From CBDBON01 sp965208395 (lineage in GTDB: Bacteria; Chloroflexota; Dehalococcoidia; Lucifugimonadales; CBDBON01): DNA of 64,000 bases. The notes under the pieces are model-generated. The model ran no database searches. It was not told where the DNA came from and saw only the letters and a list, made by a program, of their open reading frames with translations. The stretch lies in NCBI GenBank assembly GCA_965208395.1, contig CBDBON010000003.1, positions 1 through 64,000 of the forward strand. Direction: 5' to 3'. Positions 27,172 to 35,912 of the stretch are shown here, one piece after another; the stretch's first letter is position 1; each line of letters opens with the position of its first letter. The translations under genes were made by a program, and so were the position numbers.

Positions 27172-28822
27172 GACCGGCAGCCGCAGAGTCGCAACCAGCG
27201 ACGACCTAGAGGTGTCGGCCTATCTCGAAATCGCCCGCGAGAAGAGAGGACAGGAGTCTACTCCTGTCCCTGACGCCAGGAGCCATCGTGAGACGGTGTT
27301 GGTCGTCGACTTCGGCTCCCAGTACAGCCGTCTCATCGCGCGGCGGGTCAGAGAGAGCCGGGTCTACTGCGAGATAGTCCCCCACGATGTGGCCTGGGAG
27401 TCGGTCGAGCCTCTCAATCCCAGGGGGATTATTCTGTCCGGGGGTCCGGCCAGCGTGTACGAGCCGGGTACGGCGCTTCCTCCCGCCTGGGTGTATGGCA
27501 GCGGCCTTCCGGTCCTAGGAATCTGCTACGGAATGCAGGCGATGGTCCACCAGCTCGGTGGAAAGGTCGCCTCCGGCGCAAGGAGGGAGTACGGCCACGC
27601 CGTTCTCCACAGCAACGCTGCGGACGCACCTATCTTCGATGGGCTCCCCCAGTCGATGCCTGTCTGGATGAGTCACGGTGACCAGATCGCCAAGGCACCT
27701 CCAGGCTTCTCATCCCTGGCCTACACGGACAACTCTCCCATCGCGGTAATCGGAAACGGCGGTGGCATGTTCGGGATTCAGTTTCATCCCGAGGTCGCGC
27801 ACACTCCCCAGGGTAAGAGGCTGATCGAGAACTTCCTGTACACCGTCTGCGGCTGCGAGCCTCTCTGGACTGCCGGCAGCTTCGTAGACGAGGCGATAGA
27901 CCGCATCAGAGCCCAGGTTGGGTCCGGTAAGGTGATATGCGCCCTCTCGGGTGGAGTGGACTCCGCCGTGGCCGCGACCCTCGTGCACAGGGCGGTGGGC
28001 GACCAGTTGACCTGTATCTTCGTGGACACCGGTCTGATGCGGCGCGAGGAGCCGGAGCGGGTCCGCGACACCTTCGCACGGCATCTCAACGTGAACCTAG
28101 TCTATGCTAAGGCGACCGAGGGCTTCATGGCAGCCCTCAAGGGCGTCGTCGATCCCGAGGAGAAGCGACGGGTCATAGGCGAGGAGTTTATACGGGTTTT
28201 TGAAGCGGAGGCTCAACGGCTTGGCCGGGTCGACTTTCTAGCCCAGGGGACCCTCTATCCAGACGTGATCGAGAGCAAGACGCACGACAGCGGCGTCTCG
28301 GCCAAGATCAAGACGCACCACAACGTCGGCGGGCTGCCGGCGCACATGAAGCTCAGCCTCGTCGAGCCGCTCCGATATCTGTTCAAGGACGAGGTGCGTG
28401 AGGTCGGCCTGGAGCTGGGCCTCCCGGATGAGATGGTTCATCGCCAGCCGTTCCCCGGGCCGGGCCTGGCGATACGCATGATCGGCGAGGTGACTTGGGA
28501 GAAGCTGGAAATACTCAGAGCCGCAGACTGGGTCGTGATGGACGAGATCAAGGCCAACGATCTGTACCGCGAGCTGTGGCAGAGTTTTGCAGTGCTTACC
28601 GACACTCATACCGTGGGAGTGATGGGAGACGACCGAACATATCGGTACGCCGTGGCGGTCAGGGCAGTGACGAGTGACGACGCGATGACTGCGGACTGGG
28701 CTCGCCTGCCCTACGAGGTCCTGGCGCGAATCTCCAACCGGATCGCCAACGAGGTCGATGGCGTGAACAGGGTCGTCTATGACATCACGAGCAAGCCCCC
28801 GGGCACGATCGAATGGGAGTAG
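27149..28822 (+). CDS. guaA: GMP synthase (glutamine-hydrolysing)
   Basis: Converts XMP to GMP. The class I glutamine amidotransferase domain opens at about residue 50 (VLVVDFGSQYSRLIARRVRE), with the cysteine in LGICYGMQAM and His-Glu in GIQFHPEVAHT. The ATP pyrophosphatase domain has the P-loop ALSGGVDSAV. The dimerisation domain ends in the family signature ITSKPPGTIEWE. The first 49 residues are not part of the normal enzyme and hold a perfect hairpin in the DNA, so the true start may be nearer GTG 27296. It begins the purine run and overlaps the TfoX-like gene by 10 bp. Confidence 0.95.
   Translation: MLQEPSSKTGSRRVATSDDLEVSAYLEIAREKRGQESTPVPDARSHRETVLVVDFGSQYSRLIARRVRESRVYCEIVPHDVAWESVEPLNPRGIILSGGPASVYEPGTALPPAWVYGSGLPVLGICYGMQAMVHQLGGKVASGARREYGHAVLHSNAADAPIFDGLPQSMPVWMSHGDQIAKAPPGFSSLAYTDNSPIAVIGNGGGMFGIQFHPEVAHTPQGKRLIENFLYTVCGCEPLWTAGSFVDEAIDRIRAQVGSGKVICALSGGVDSAVAATLVHRAVGDQLTCIFVDTGLMRREEPERVRDTFARHLNVNLVYAKATEGFMAALKGVVDPEEKRRVIGEEFIRVFEAEAQRLGRVDFLAQGTLYPDVIESKTHDSGVSAKIKTHHNVGGLPAHMKLSLVEPLRYLFKDEVREVGLELGLPDEMVHRQPFPGPGLAIRMIGEVTWEKLEILRAADWVVMDEIKANDLYRELWQSFAVLTDTHTVGVMGDDRTYRYAVAVRAVTSDDAMTADWARLPYEVLARISNRIANEVDGVNRVVYDITSKPPGTIEWE
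27248..27269 (+). repeat. 9-bp perfect hairpin in the guaA 5' region
   Basis: GGACAGGAG (27248-27256) and CTCCTGTCC (27261-27269) pair perfectly around TCTA. It lies within the nonconserved N-terminal extension of the guaA frame, about 27 bp before a possible GTG start. No T-tract follows. Confidence 0.6.
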
Positions 28823-29226
28823 ACTTTTCCGGTATGGAGGGATCGCACGTCGATGAGCTGTGGGACGAGGTCACCATCGACGCGGAGGTGCGGCGGGCGC
28901 TCGACGAGGAGCTTCTGGGTTGGAAAGGGGTGAGCTCCTCTGGGATGTTCGGAGGCGTCGCATACGAGGTGGACGGGACTCCATTCGCCATCTTGTTGGA
29001 AGGTGTCGTCGCCTGTGGACTCCCCAGTGGCCTGAGGGTCCGCGCTCTGGGCCTTGCCGGCGTATCGCCGTTTACCGCTCCTTCCAGCGGTGGTGCGTTC
29101 GACGACTGGGTGCAGCTTCTGCTGCTTCTGCCCGAGGACCTTCCCGCCCTGCGTCCCTGGCTGGAGGCTGGGTATTCGCGCGCGGCGTCCCGGACGACGG
29201 CCGGGACGGGGGGTAATCGATCGTGA
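28813..29226 (+). CDS. TfoX/Sxy N-terminal-domain-like protein
   Basis: A 137-residue protein whose centre (SSSGMFGGVAYEVDGTPFA) and C-terminal part (LPEDLPALRPWLEAGY) fit the TfoX N-terminal domain pattern (MFGG... and a final W-rich helix). Standalone versions of this fold are common and mostly uncharacterised, so a link to competence should not be assumed. It overlaps guaA by 10 bp and purD by 4 bp (GTGA), so it is translated within the purine operon. An alternative start is ATG 28834. Confidence 0.6.
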   Translation: MGVDFSGMEGSHVDELWDEVTIDAEVRRALDEELLGWKGVSSSGMFGGVAYEVDGTPFAILLEGVVACGLPSGLRVRALGLAGVSPFTAPSSGGAFDDWVQLLLLLPEDLPALRPWLEAGYSRAASRTTAGTGGNRS

Positions 29227-30515
29227 GATTCCTGGTGGTGGGTGGTGGATCGAGGGAGCACGCCATAGCGTGGCGGCTCAACGCCAGTACTCTCGTGACC
29301 GAACTGCTCATAGCCCCGGGAAACGCCGGGACTGCCCGGCTTGGGCGCAACGTCCCCATAGGGGCCGAGGACATCGAGTCGCTCCTCGATTTCGCACGCG
29401 AGAACTCCGTCGACGTCACCGTGGTGGGACCAGAAACGCCGTTGGCGGCCGGGATCGCCGACCGTTTCGACGAGGTCGGTATGACGCTGTTCGGCCCCAC
29501 CAGAGCAGCAGCGAGGATCGAAAGCAGTAAGAGCTTCGCCAAGGATCTGATGGTCCGCTGCGGCGTCCCGACAGGCCGGGCCGGGCGCTTCAACGAGTAC
29601 GAGATGGCAGCAACCCACGTTGCTGGAGTAAGCACGCCGATTGTCATCAAGGCTGACGGCCTCGCCGCGGGAAAGGGTGTCGTCATCGCGCAGTCGCGCG
29701 ACGAGGCTATGCAGGCTCTCCGTCGGATTATGATTGAGAGGGAGTTCGGCGCCGCTGGAGAGACGGTACTGATTGAGGAGTACCTGGAGGGACGAGAGGT
29801 GAGCGTGTTCGCCATCGTAGATGGCGACTTCGTCTCGGCCTTGACGGCAGCGTGCGACTACAAGCGCGTGGGCGACGGCGACATAGGTCCGAATACCGGC
29901 GGCATGGGCAGCTTCAGCCCGCCTCCGTTCTGGACCTCCGAGTTGGAGAGCCGTGTCCGGCGGGAGATCATGGAGCCGATCGCGCAAGGGCTACACGAGA
30001 TGGGGAGCCCCTTCCGGGGCATGCTGTATGCCGGACTCATGTTGACGGACGATGGGCCAATGGTCGTGGAGTTCAACTGCCGACTCGGTGATCCGGAGGC
30101 TCAGGCCGTCCTGCCAAGGCTCAGGACCGATCTCGGCGAGCTACTTGCCGCTGCGGTTGCGGGCGGTCTCGAAGCAACCCACCTGGAGTGGTCGACGGAG
30201 GCTTGCGTCTCTGTCGTAGTCGCCTCAGGAGGATACCCAGGGGCCTATAGCACGGGATGTCGTATCGAGGGACTGGAGTCGCTCGACGATGACGTGTTGG
30301 TGTTCCACGCCGGCACAAGGGCGGCTCAGAACGGCGAAGAGGCGATCATGACCAACGGCGGACGTGTGCTGACTGTGTCGGCGCTTGGGGAGACCATGGA
30401 CGAGGCTCGGCGGAAGGCTTACGCAAACGTCGAGCGGGTGCGGTTCGACGGGTCGTTCTATCGGAGTGATATCGCGGCGGCGTCCGACGAACGGGCCGCC
30501 TCAGTGACAGGCTAG
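29223..30515 (+). CDS. purD: Phosphoribosylamine-glycine ligase
   Basis: ATP-grasp enzyme of purine synthesis that joins glycine to phosphoribosylamine. It shows the N-terminal VVGGGSREHAIAWRL, the ATP-grasp region KADGLAAGKGV, the tripeptide loop NTGGMGSFSPPPF and GMLYAGLM with EFNCRLGDPE near the active site. The GTG start overlaps the upstream stop. Length (430 residues) is normal. purE follows after 9 bp. Confidence 0.97.
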   Translation: MRFLVVGGGSREHAIAWRLNASTLVTELLIAPGNAGTARLGRNVPIGAEDIESLLDFARENSVDVTVVGPETPLAAGIADRFDEVGMTLFGPTRAAARIESSKSFAKDLMVRCGVPTGRAGRFNEYEMAATHVAGVSTPIVIKADGLAAGKGVVIAQSRDEAMQALRRIMIEREFGAAGETVLIEEYLEGREVSVFAIVDGDFVSALTAACDYKRVGDGDIGPNTGGMGSFSPPPFWTSELESRVRREIMEPIAQGLHEMGSPFRGMLYAGLMLTDDGPMVVEFNCRLGDPEAQAVLPRLRTDLGELLAAAVAGGLEATHLEWSTEACVSVVVASGGYPGAYSTGCRIEGLESLDDDVLVFHAGTRAAQNGEEAIMTNGGRVLTVSALGETMDEARRKAYANVERVRFDGSFYRSDIAAASDERAASVTG

Positions 30516-30524
30516 GAGGGAAAG

Positions 30525-30983
30525 ATGCCGCTTGTAGGGGTCGTTATGGGCAGCCAGTCGGACGAGGCGATCGTCCGGGAGACGTCATCGGTTCTGGACG
30601 ACATGGGTGTCGACCACGAGGTGGTCGTCATGTCGGCTCACCGTACGCCGGAGAGGGTGATGGAGTACACGCAGTGCGCCCGCGAGCGGGGCATAGAGGT
30701 GCTGATCGCTGCGGCCGGAGGCTCGGCGGGCCTTCCGGGCGTGATGGCATCCTGGACAACGCTACCTGTGATAGGCATTCCCATCCCCTCCAGCGACCTG
30801 AAGGGTGTGGACGCGCTGTACGCCATCGCGCAGATGCCCCCGGGGATCCCGGTCGCATGCGTGGCCGTCGGCTCGTGGGGGGCGCGGAACGCGGCCTTTC
30901 TGGCCGCCCAGATCTTGGGCATCAAGCACGAGGAAATCCGAGAGGCCTACGACGAGTACCGCCGAGGTCTGAAGAGCCGGTGA
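30525..30983 (+). CDS. purE: PurE-type carboxyaminoimidazole ribonucleotide mutase/carboxylase
   Basis: Acts on carboxyaminoimidazole or aminoimidazole ribonucleotide. It has the phosphate loop MGSQSDEAIV, the SAHRTPERV active-site loop, and GIPIPSSDLKGVDAL. At the position where class I enzymes read GGAAHLPG this protein reads GGSAGLPG, with glycine replacing the histidine. No purK is present in the window. Length (152 residues) is normal. It lies 9 bp after purD and 10 bp before purB. The start is ATG with GGAGGG upstream. Confidence 0.93.
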   Translation: MPLVGVVMGSQSDEAIVRETSSVLDDMGVDHEVVVMSAHRTPERVMEYTQCARERGIEVLIAAAGGSAGLPGVMASWTTLPVIGIPIPSSDLKGVDALYAIAQMPPGIPVACVAVGSWGARNAAFLAAQILGIKHEEIREAYDEYRRGLKSR

Positions 30984-30993
30984 GGAGGCCCGG

Positions 30994-32286
30994 TTGATCG
31001 ATCGATATGCCAGGCCGCGCATGAAGGGGGTCTGGTCGGACGAGAATAAATACGATAAGTGGCTGCTGATCGAGCTCGCCGTCTGCGAAGCGTGGGCTGA
31101 GGACGGAGTCATCCCGCGGGAGGAGATGGAGAGGCTCAGAAGCGCCAGGTACGATCCTGAGCTTCTGAACCGGATACTGGCGCGGACGCGCCACGATATG
31201 CCGGCATTCCTGGAGTCGGTGACGGCCGGACTCGGACCGGAGGGGAGATGGCTCCATCTGGGACTGACCACCAGCGACGTGTGGGATACCGCCACGAGCC
31301 TGCAGCTAGTCGACGCAGCCGATCTGTTGGACGAGGAGATCGAGAGGCTGCTCGACGCCCTCAGAGCCAGAGCAGTCGAGCACAAGGATACTCTGATGAT
31401 GGGTCGCACCCACGGCGTCCACGCAGAGCCGATCACTTTCGGGCTCAAGGTGGCCGTCTGGTGGGACGAGATGCGCCGCAATCGACGGCGGCTGGCAGAT
31501 GCACGTGAGGCCGTCTCCGTCGGCAAGATCTCGGGCCCTGTGGGGACCCACGCGACGGTGAGTCCGCGCATAGAGGAGAGGGTATGTCGGCGGCTGGGTC
31601 TCTCCCCTGCACCGGTATCCAACCAGATTGTCCAGCGAGACCGCCACGCGCAATTCGTAACGACTCTGGCGGTCATCGCGGCCTCTCTCGAGAAGTTCGC
31701 CACCGAGGTCCGTGGCCTCCAACGCACGGAGATACGCGAGGTGCAGGAGGGATTCCCTAAGGGTCAGGCAGGCTCCTCCTCTATGCCACACAAGCGCAAT
31801 CCGGAACTTTCGGAGCGGGTCTGCGGACTCGCCCGGCTGATTCGAGGTCACGCCGTCACGGCGCTGGAGAACGTCGCTCTGTGGGGTGAGAGAGATATCA
31901 GTCACTCGTCCGCGGAGCGGATCATACTCCCGGACGCGTGTCTTGCGCTCGACTATATCCTCGATCTGTTCGCAGGCGTCGTTCGAGATCTCCGGGTGTT
32001 CCCGGACAGGATGGTGCATAACATAGAGTCAACCAGAGGCGTGCTGTTCTCGCAGCGGGTGCTGCTGGCACTGGTGGAGAGGGGCCTTCCCAGAGAGGAG
32101 GCCTATGGCATCGTCCATGCCCTGGCGATGGAGAGTTGGGAGCGAGGCGACGACTTCCGTGATCTGCTCCGCGCCAGCGACCAAGTCACGGACCACCTCC
32201 CCGTCCCGGAGATGGACAGCCTGTTCGACTACTCATACTACGTGAGGCACGTGGACCACCTGTTCCGACGGGTCGGCCTGTCGTAA
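30994..32286 (+). CDS. purB: Adenylosuccinate lyase
   Basis: Cleaves SAICAR and adenylosuccinate in purine synthesis. Fumarase/aspartase-superfamily signatures are GLTTSDVWDTA, RTHGVHAEPITFG (catalytic His region), KISGPVGTHAT, and the catalytic-serine loop GSSSMPHKRNPE. Length (430 residues) is normal. The start is TTG with GAGGAGG upstream. It lies in the purD-purE-purB-purC run. Confidence 0.97.
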   Translation: MIDRYARPRMKGVWSDENKYDKWLLIELAVCEAWAEDGVIPREEMERLRSARYDPELLNRILARTRHDMPAFLESVTAGLGPEGRWLHLGLTTSDVWDTATSLQLVDAADLLDEEIERLLDALRARAVEHKDTLMMGRTHGVHAEPITFGLKVAVWWDEMRRNRRRLADAREAVSVGKISGPVGTHATVSPRIEERVCRRLGLSPAPVSNQIVQRDRHAQFVTTLAVIAASLEKFATEVRGLQRTEIREVQEGFPKGQAGSSSMPHKRNPELSERVCGLARLIRGHAVTALENVALWGERDISHSSAERIILPDACLALDYILDLFAGVVRDLRVFPDRMVHNIESTRGVLFSQRVLLALVERGLPREEAYGIVHALAMESWERGDDFRDLLRASDQVTDHLPVPEMDSLFDYSYYVRHVDHLFRRVGLS

Positions 32287-32332
32287 CGTCGCCGACCGTT
32301 CGCTATTGGCATAGTCAGAAGGGAGTTGACAA

Positions 32333-33202
32333 GTGACGACAATCCGACAGACCGAACTGCCCGACCTGCTCTACCGAGGTAAGGTCCGTGATACTTACGA
32401 CTGGGGAGAGGGCCGTCTGCTCATGGTGGCCACCGACCGCATCTCCGCCTTCGACGTGGTGCTTCCGACGGGAATCCCTGAGAAGGGAGCGGTCCTGTGC
32501 CAGATGTCGGCATTCTGGTTCGACCGCACCAGTTCCATCATTCCCAACCACATGGTCTCCCTAGCGAACGATGAGAAGGAGCTGCCGCGTGAGGTCGCTC
32601 GAAGGGCGATGATAGTCCGCAAAGCCGAGAGGATAGACATCGAATGCGTCGTACGCGGATACATCACCGGCTCCGCTTGGTCCGAGTACCGAAGGGAGGG
32701 GACGGTCGGTGGCGAGCCGATGCCGACCGGCCTGCGCGAGGGAGACCGCTTCCCGGAGCCGCTCTTTACGCCCACGACCAAGGCCGAGGTGGGCCATGAC
32801 GAGCCGATCACTATCTCCCAGATGGAGGATATGGTCGGAACTGAACTCACCAGGGAACTGGCTGACTGCTCGGTCAGGATCTACGAGTTCGCCAGAGATC
32901 TGGCGCTGGAGAGAGGCATACTTATCGCCGACACGAAGATGGAGTTCGGGATGATAGGCGGCGTCCTGACTCTCATCGACGAACTCCTCACTCCCGATTC
33001 GAGCCGCTTCTGGGACGCCGAAGGCTACGCTCCGGGAAGCTCTCAACCGAACTACGACAAGCAGTTCGTCCGAGACTGGCTCGATGCTCAGGGGTGGGAT
33101 CATGAGCCGCCCGCTCCCGAGCTGCCGGTGAACGTAGTTGAACGGACTCACAGCCGCTATCTAGAGGCCTACAATAAGTTGACACGCGGGAAGCTGGCCT
33201 AG
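32333..33202 (+). CDS. purC: Phosphoribosylaminoimidazole-succinocarboxamide synthase
   Basis: SAICAR synthetase. It shows the N-terminal YRGKVRDTYD, DRISAFDVVLPTGIPEKGA, ECVVRGYITGSAW, and LIDELLTPDSSRFW. At 289 residues it is the type that uses the longer bacterial/yeast-like C-terminus (QFVRDWL...) rather than the 240-residue form. The start is GTG, 46 bp after purB, with AGGGAG upstream. Confidence 0.96.
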   Translation: MTTIRQTELPDLLYRGKVRDTYDWGEGRLLMVATDRISAFDVVLPTGIPEKGAVLCQMSAFWFDRTSSIIPNHMVSLANDEKELPREVARRAMIVRKAERIDIECVVRGYITGSAWSEYRREGTVGGEPMPTGLREGDRFPEPLFTPTTKAEVGHDEPITISQMEDMVGTELTRELADCSVRIYEFARDLALERGILIADTKMEFGMIGGVLTLIDELLTPDSSRFWDAEGYAPGSSQPNYDKQFVRDWLDAQGWDHEPPAPELPVNVVERTHSRYLEAYNKLTRGKLA

Positions 33203-33238
33203 CACAATGGGGCGTTGGGAGGATACTCTGACCATATA

Positions 33239-33877
33239 ATGGCTGCCAGTCCGACACGCCGAAGAGACCGGTTGAGTCCATCACAGGCCCGGGCCGCCCG
33301 GAGAGCGCGAAGACAGCGCCGCAGGCGGTTCGTTCGATTTGCCGGTTTCGGTGTGGTTGTCATAATCGCCGTCGTCTTCATAGCCGCCTTGATCCTCCCG
33401 AGCCTTCCAATCGGCCTCGGGTCGCGCAGCGCGCCGGACGGGCCAGGCGTGAGAGTGGCTTCCCAAGGAAGGGCCCATATAGTTCGGGGCCAGGACCACC
33501 CCTCCTACAACTCGATCCCCGCGACCTCCGGCTGGCACTACAACCTGCCGCTGGCCCCGGTCAGGTGGTACGTCCATGATGAGGTGGTCGCCGACGAGTA
33601 CCTGCTTCACAACCTTGAGCACGGCGGCATCGGGATCCACTACGACTGTCCCGACGGCTGCCCCGACCTGGTCGAGCAGTTGACCGAGGTCGTGGACCGC
33701 GCGGAGACGGAGGGACTCAAGGTACTACTGTCACCCTACCCCGGAATGGACACTCCTATCGCGCTGACCGCATGGACCTTCATCGACAAGCTGGACGGGT
33801 TCGACGCTGACCGCATCAGGTCGTTCATCAACTCCCACGAAAGCTCACCCAACGCTCCAGAGCCCAACGCCAGGTAG
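33239..33877 (+). CDS. DUF3105 membrane-anchored protein
   Basis: A 212-residue protein with a strongly basic N-terminus, one membrane helix (about residues 38-60) and an extracytoplasmic DUF3105 domain. The family pattern is clear: GQDHPSYNSIPATSGWHYN, LLHNLEHGGIGIHYDCPDGC. Conserved His and Cys residues suggest metal or disulfide chemistry, but the function is unknown. The frame is open from a TTG at 33215; ATG 33239 is preferred because the basic N-terminus begins there, although the GGGAGGA is about 15 nt away. It interrupts the purine run between purC and purS. Confidence 0.8.
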   Translation: MAASPTRRRDRLSPSQARAARRARRQRRRRFVRFAGFGVVVIIAVVFIAALILPSLPIGLGSRSAPDGPGVRVASQGRAHIVRGQDHPSYNSIPATSGWHYNLPLAPVRWYVHDEVVADEYLLHNLEHGGIGIHYDCPDGCPDLVEQLTEVVDRAETEGLKVLLSPYPGMDTPIALTAWTFIDKLDGFDADRIRSFINSHESSPNAPEPNAR

Positions 33878-33882
33878 CTGGC

Positions 33883-34146
33883 ATGTTCGAGGCCAGTGTC
33901 GTCGTCCGGCTCAAACCCGGCGTCAACGATCCGCAGGGCCAGGCGATACAGGGCGGCCTGCACCAGCTCGGCTTCTCCGGCGTGGACGATGTGCGCGTTG
34001 GCAAACACATAGTTCTAAGGCTGGACGAGACGGACAGACAGACCGCCGAGCGCAGAGTCGCGGAGATGTGCGGCAGACTGCTCGCTAACCCGATCATCGA
34101 GGAGTACGAGTTCGAGCTCGAACAGGTCGAATCGCGGTCAGCCTAG
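33883..34146 (+). CDS. purS: Phosphoribosylformylglycinamidine synthase subunit PurS
   Basis: Small subunit of the three-part PurSQL enzyme. The 87-residue sequence has the family features EASVVVRLKPGVNDPQG and HQLGFSGVDDVRVGKHIVLRL, ending in NPIIEEYEFELE. It is the last gene of the plus-strand run and its stop overlaps the convergent hisB stop by 4 bp. purQ and purL, which usually follow, are not in the window. Confidence 0.93.
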   Translation: MFEASVVVRLKPGVNDPQGQAIQGGLHQLGFSGVDDVRVGKHIVLRLDETDRQTAERRVAEMCGRLLANPIIEEYEFELEQVESRSA

Positions 34147-34739
34147 CCTATCTTTCCCTTTGTGCTTGGTATGTCGCCGCCGCGCCTCGCGTCGTGCGTG
34201 AGCGCCGTCCTCGTCGCCCGTGCGAGCGCCTTGAAGACCGCCTCCGCGATGTGGTGGTTGTTGACACCGCACAACACCCGGACGTGCAGATTGAAGCTGC
34301 CCTCGTGCGCCATGCTCTCCAGAAAGTGCCTGACCGAGTCGCCGGGCAGGCCGCCCAGATCGCTGTCGCCAACCTCGCCTTCGATCACGGCGTAGCCGCG
34401 TCCGCTGAAATCTACTACGACGAGGGCGAGCGCTTCGTCCAACGGCACGTAGGCGTGGCCCATGCGGAAGATCCCCCTGGCCTCCCCGACCGCCTCCTTG
34501 AGGGTTCTTCCGAGCAGGATCCCCACGTCCTCGACGAGGTGGTGCCATCCCAAGTGGACGTCCCCCTTCGCCGCGATATCGAGATCCATAAGCCCGTGCC
34601 GCGACAGCTGGGCCAGGAGGTGGTCGAGCATGCCGTTTCCAGTGTCGATCTCGTACCGGCCCGTGCCATCTACGTTCAGGCGGACGGAGACCGACGTCTC
34701 CGAGGTCTCACGGGTCAGGCTGCTTGCTCTCTCGGTCAA
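34143..34739 (-). CDS. hisB: Imidazoleglycerol-phosphate dehydratase
   Basis: Sixth step of histidine synthesis; monofunctional (198 residues, no phosphatase domain). The metal-binding motifs are HHLVEDVGILLG and NNHHIAEAVFKALARA, with SGRGYAV between. The residue before the first HH is tryptophan (GWHH), where aspartate is usual. It is the last gene of the his operon, 44 bp after hisC, and it ends against purS with a 4-bp convergent overlap. Confidence 0.95.
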   Translation of the reverse strand: MTERASSLTRETSETSVSVRLNVDGTGRYEIDTGNGMLDHLLAQLSRHGLMDLDIAAKGDVHLGWHHLVEDVGILLGRTLKEAVGEARGIFRMGHAYVPLDEALALVVVDFSGRGYAVIEGEVGDSDLGGLPGDSVRHFLESMAHEGSFNLHVRVLCGVNNHHIAEAVFKALARATRTALTHDARRGGDIPSTKGKIG

Positions 34740-34783
34740 GGTACTGCTCCACTAGACAGGGTCGGCGCCGGACGGCGACCGGT

Positions 34784-35872
34784 CTAAACTATCTCCTTCA
34801 GGGCTGCCGTCACCGCGTTCGTCTGGTCCGGCGTGCCCACGGCGATGCGGAAGCAATCCCGCAACCGCTCGGATCTGAAGTTTCGGACCAGGATACCCCG
34901 TGCGGCCAATTCGTCGTATATGGGGACCGCTCGTCCGGGCGCGAACTGGCACAGCATATAGTTGCCGAACGAGGGCCAGGGGGTCAGTCCCGGTATCTCC
35001 TGCAGAAGGGCGTACATACGGCCGCGCTCCTCGACGATCAGATCGACCTTCTCCAGCAGGCCCGGCGCATCTTCGATGGAGGCCACGAGCGCCGCCTCTG
35101 CCGCCACGTTGACGTTGTAAGGCGACTTGATGTCGATGATATGTCTCACTATGCCGGGGCTCATTATACCGTACCCGATCCTCAGCCCCGCCAAGCCAGC
35201 CCACTTGCTCATCGTCCTGAGCACGACGAGATTCTCGTGGTCGGGCACCAGACAGGCCGACGTCTGGCGGCTGAACTCGTAATACGCCTCGTCGACGACC
35301 ACGATCAGGCCGGTCTCGAGCAGCGCGCCGATCTGGTCCGCGGACGCAAGATTACCGGTGGGGTTGTTCGGGGAGCTGACGAAGATGATCTTGGTATTGG
35401 GTGTGATAGCCGCCCGCGTCGCTACCAGATCGATCTCGAACAGCTCATCTCGGGGCACCATCTGGATCTCGCCCCCCGCCACCCGCGCACAGAAGCCGTA
35501 CATGGCAAAGGTGGGATCGAAGTCGAGTATCCTGTCGCCGGGTGATATGAACAGCCGAAAAAGGAGATCGATGAGTTCGTCGCTGCCAGCGCCGGCGACG
35601 ATGTACTCCTCGTCCATCCCGGTATATTGTGCCAGGGCCGCTCTGATCCTACGCTGCATTGGGTCGGGGTAGACGTGCAGCGGCGTGTTGGCTACCGCTT
35701 CAACGGCCCTCTTGGAGCCTCCATAGGGGTTCTCGTTCCCATTGAGTTTGATGATCCTATCCGGGGGGATCCCGGCCCGCTGGGCCATCACCTCCGGAGG
35801 GTCCATTGAGCTGTACGTCTCGATGTCGGCCAGATGAGGCCTGATCAGGGCTTCGATATCGACCTTGCTCAT
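34784..35872 (-). CDS. hisC: Histidinol-phosphate aminotransferase
   Basis: PLP-dependent class II transaminase of histidine synthesis. Visible motifs are NGNENPYGGSKRAVEAV, AGSDELIDLL, SSPNNPTGNL and the PLP lysine in RTMSKWAGLAGLRIGYG. Length (362 residues) is normal. It lies between hisD (40-bp gap) and hisB (44-bp gap). Confidence 0.95.
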   Translation of the reverse strand: MSKVDIEALIRPHLADIETYSSMDPPEVMAQRAGIPPDRIIKLNGNENPYGGSKRAVEAVANTPLHVYPDPMQRRIRAALAQYTGMDEEYIVAGAGSDELIDLLFRLFISPGDRILDFDPTFAMYGFCARVAGGEIQMVPRDELFEIDLVATRAAITPNTKIIFVSSPNNPTGNLASADQIGALLETGLIVVVDEAYYEFSRQTSACLVPDHENLVVLRTMSKWAGLAGLRIGYGIMSPGIVRHIIDIKSPYNVNVAAEAALVASIEDAPGLLEKVDLIVEERGRMYALLQEIPGLTPWPSFGNYMLCQFAPGRAVPIYDELAARGILVRNFRSERLRDCFRIAVGTPDQTNAVTAALKEIV

Positions 35873-35912
35873 TGTGTTATCCCTGCCTGTGGATGCAGCT
35901 GTCTCGGTTCGA

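Noticed and set aside
34143..34146. Frameshift or fusion between purS and hisB
   Set aside because: Both genes are complete with normal C-termini; the 4-bp convergent overlap of stop codons is ordinary compact packing.
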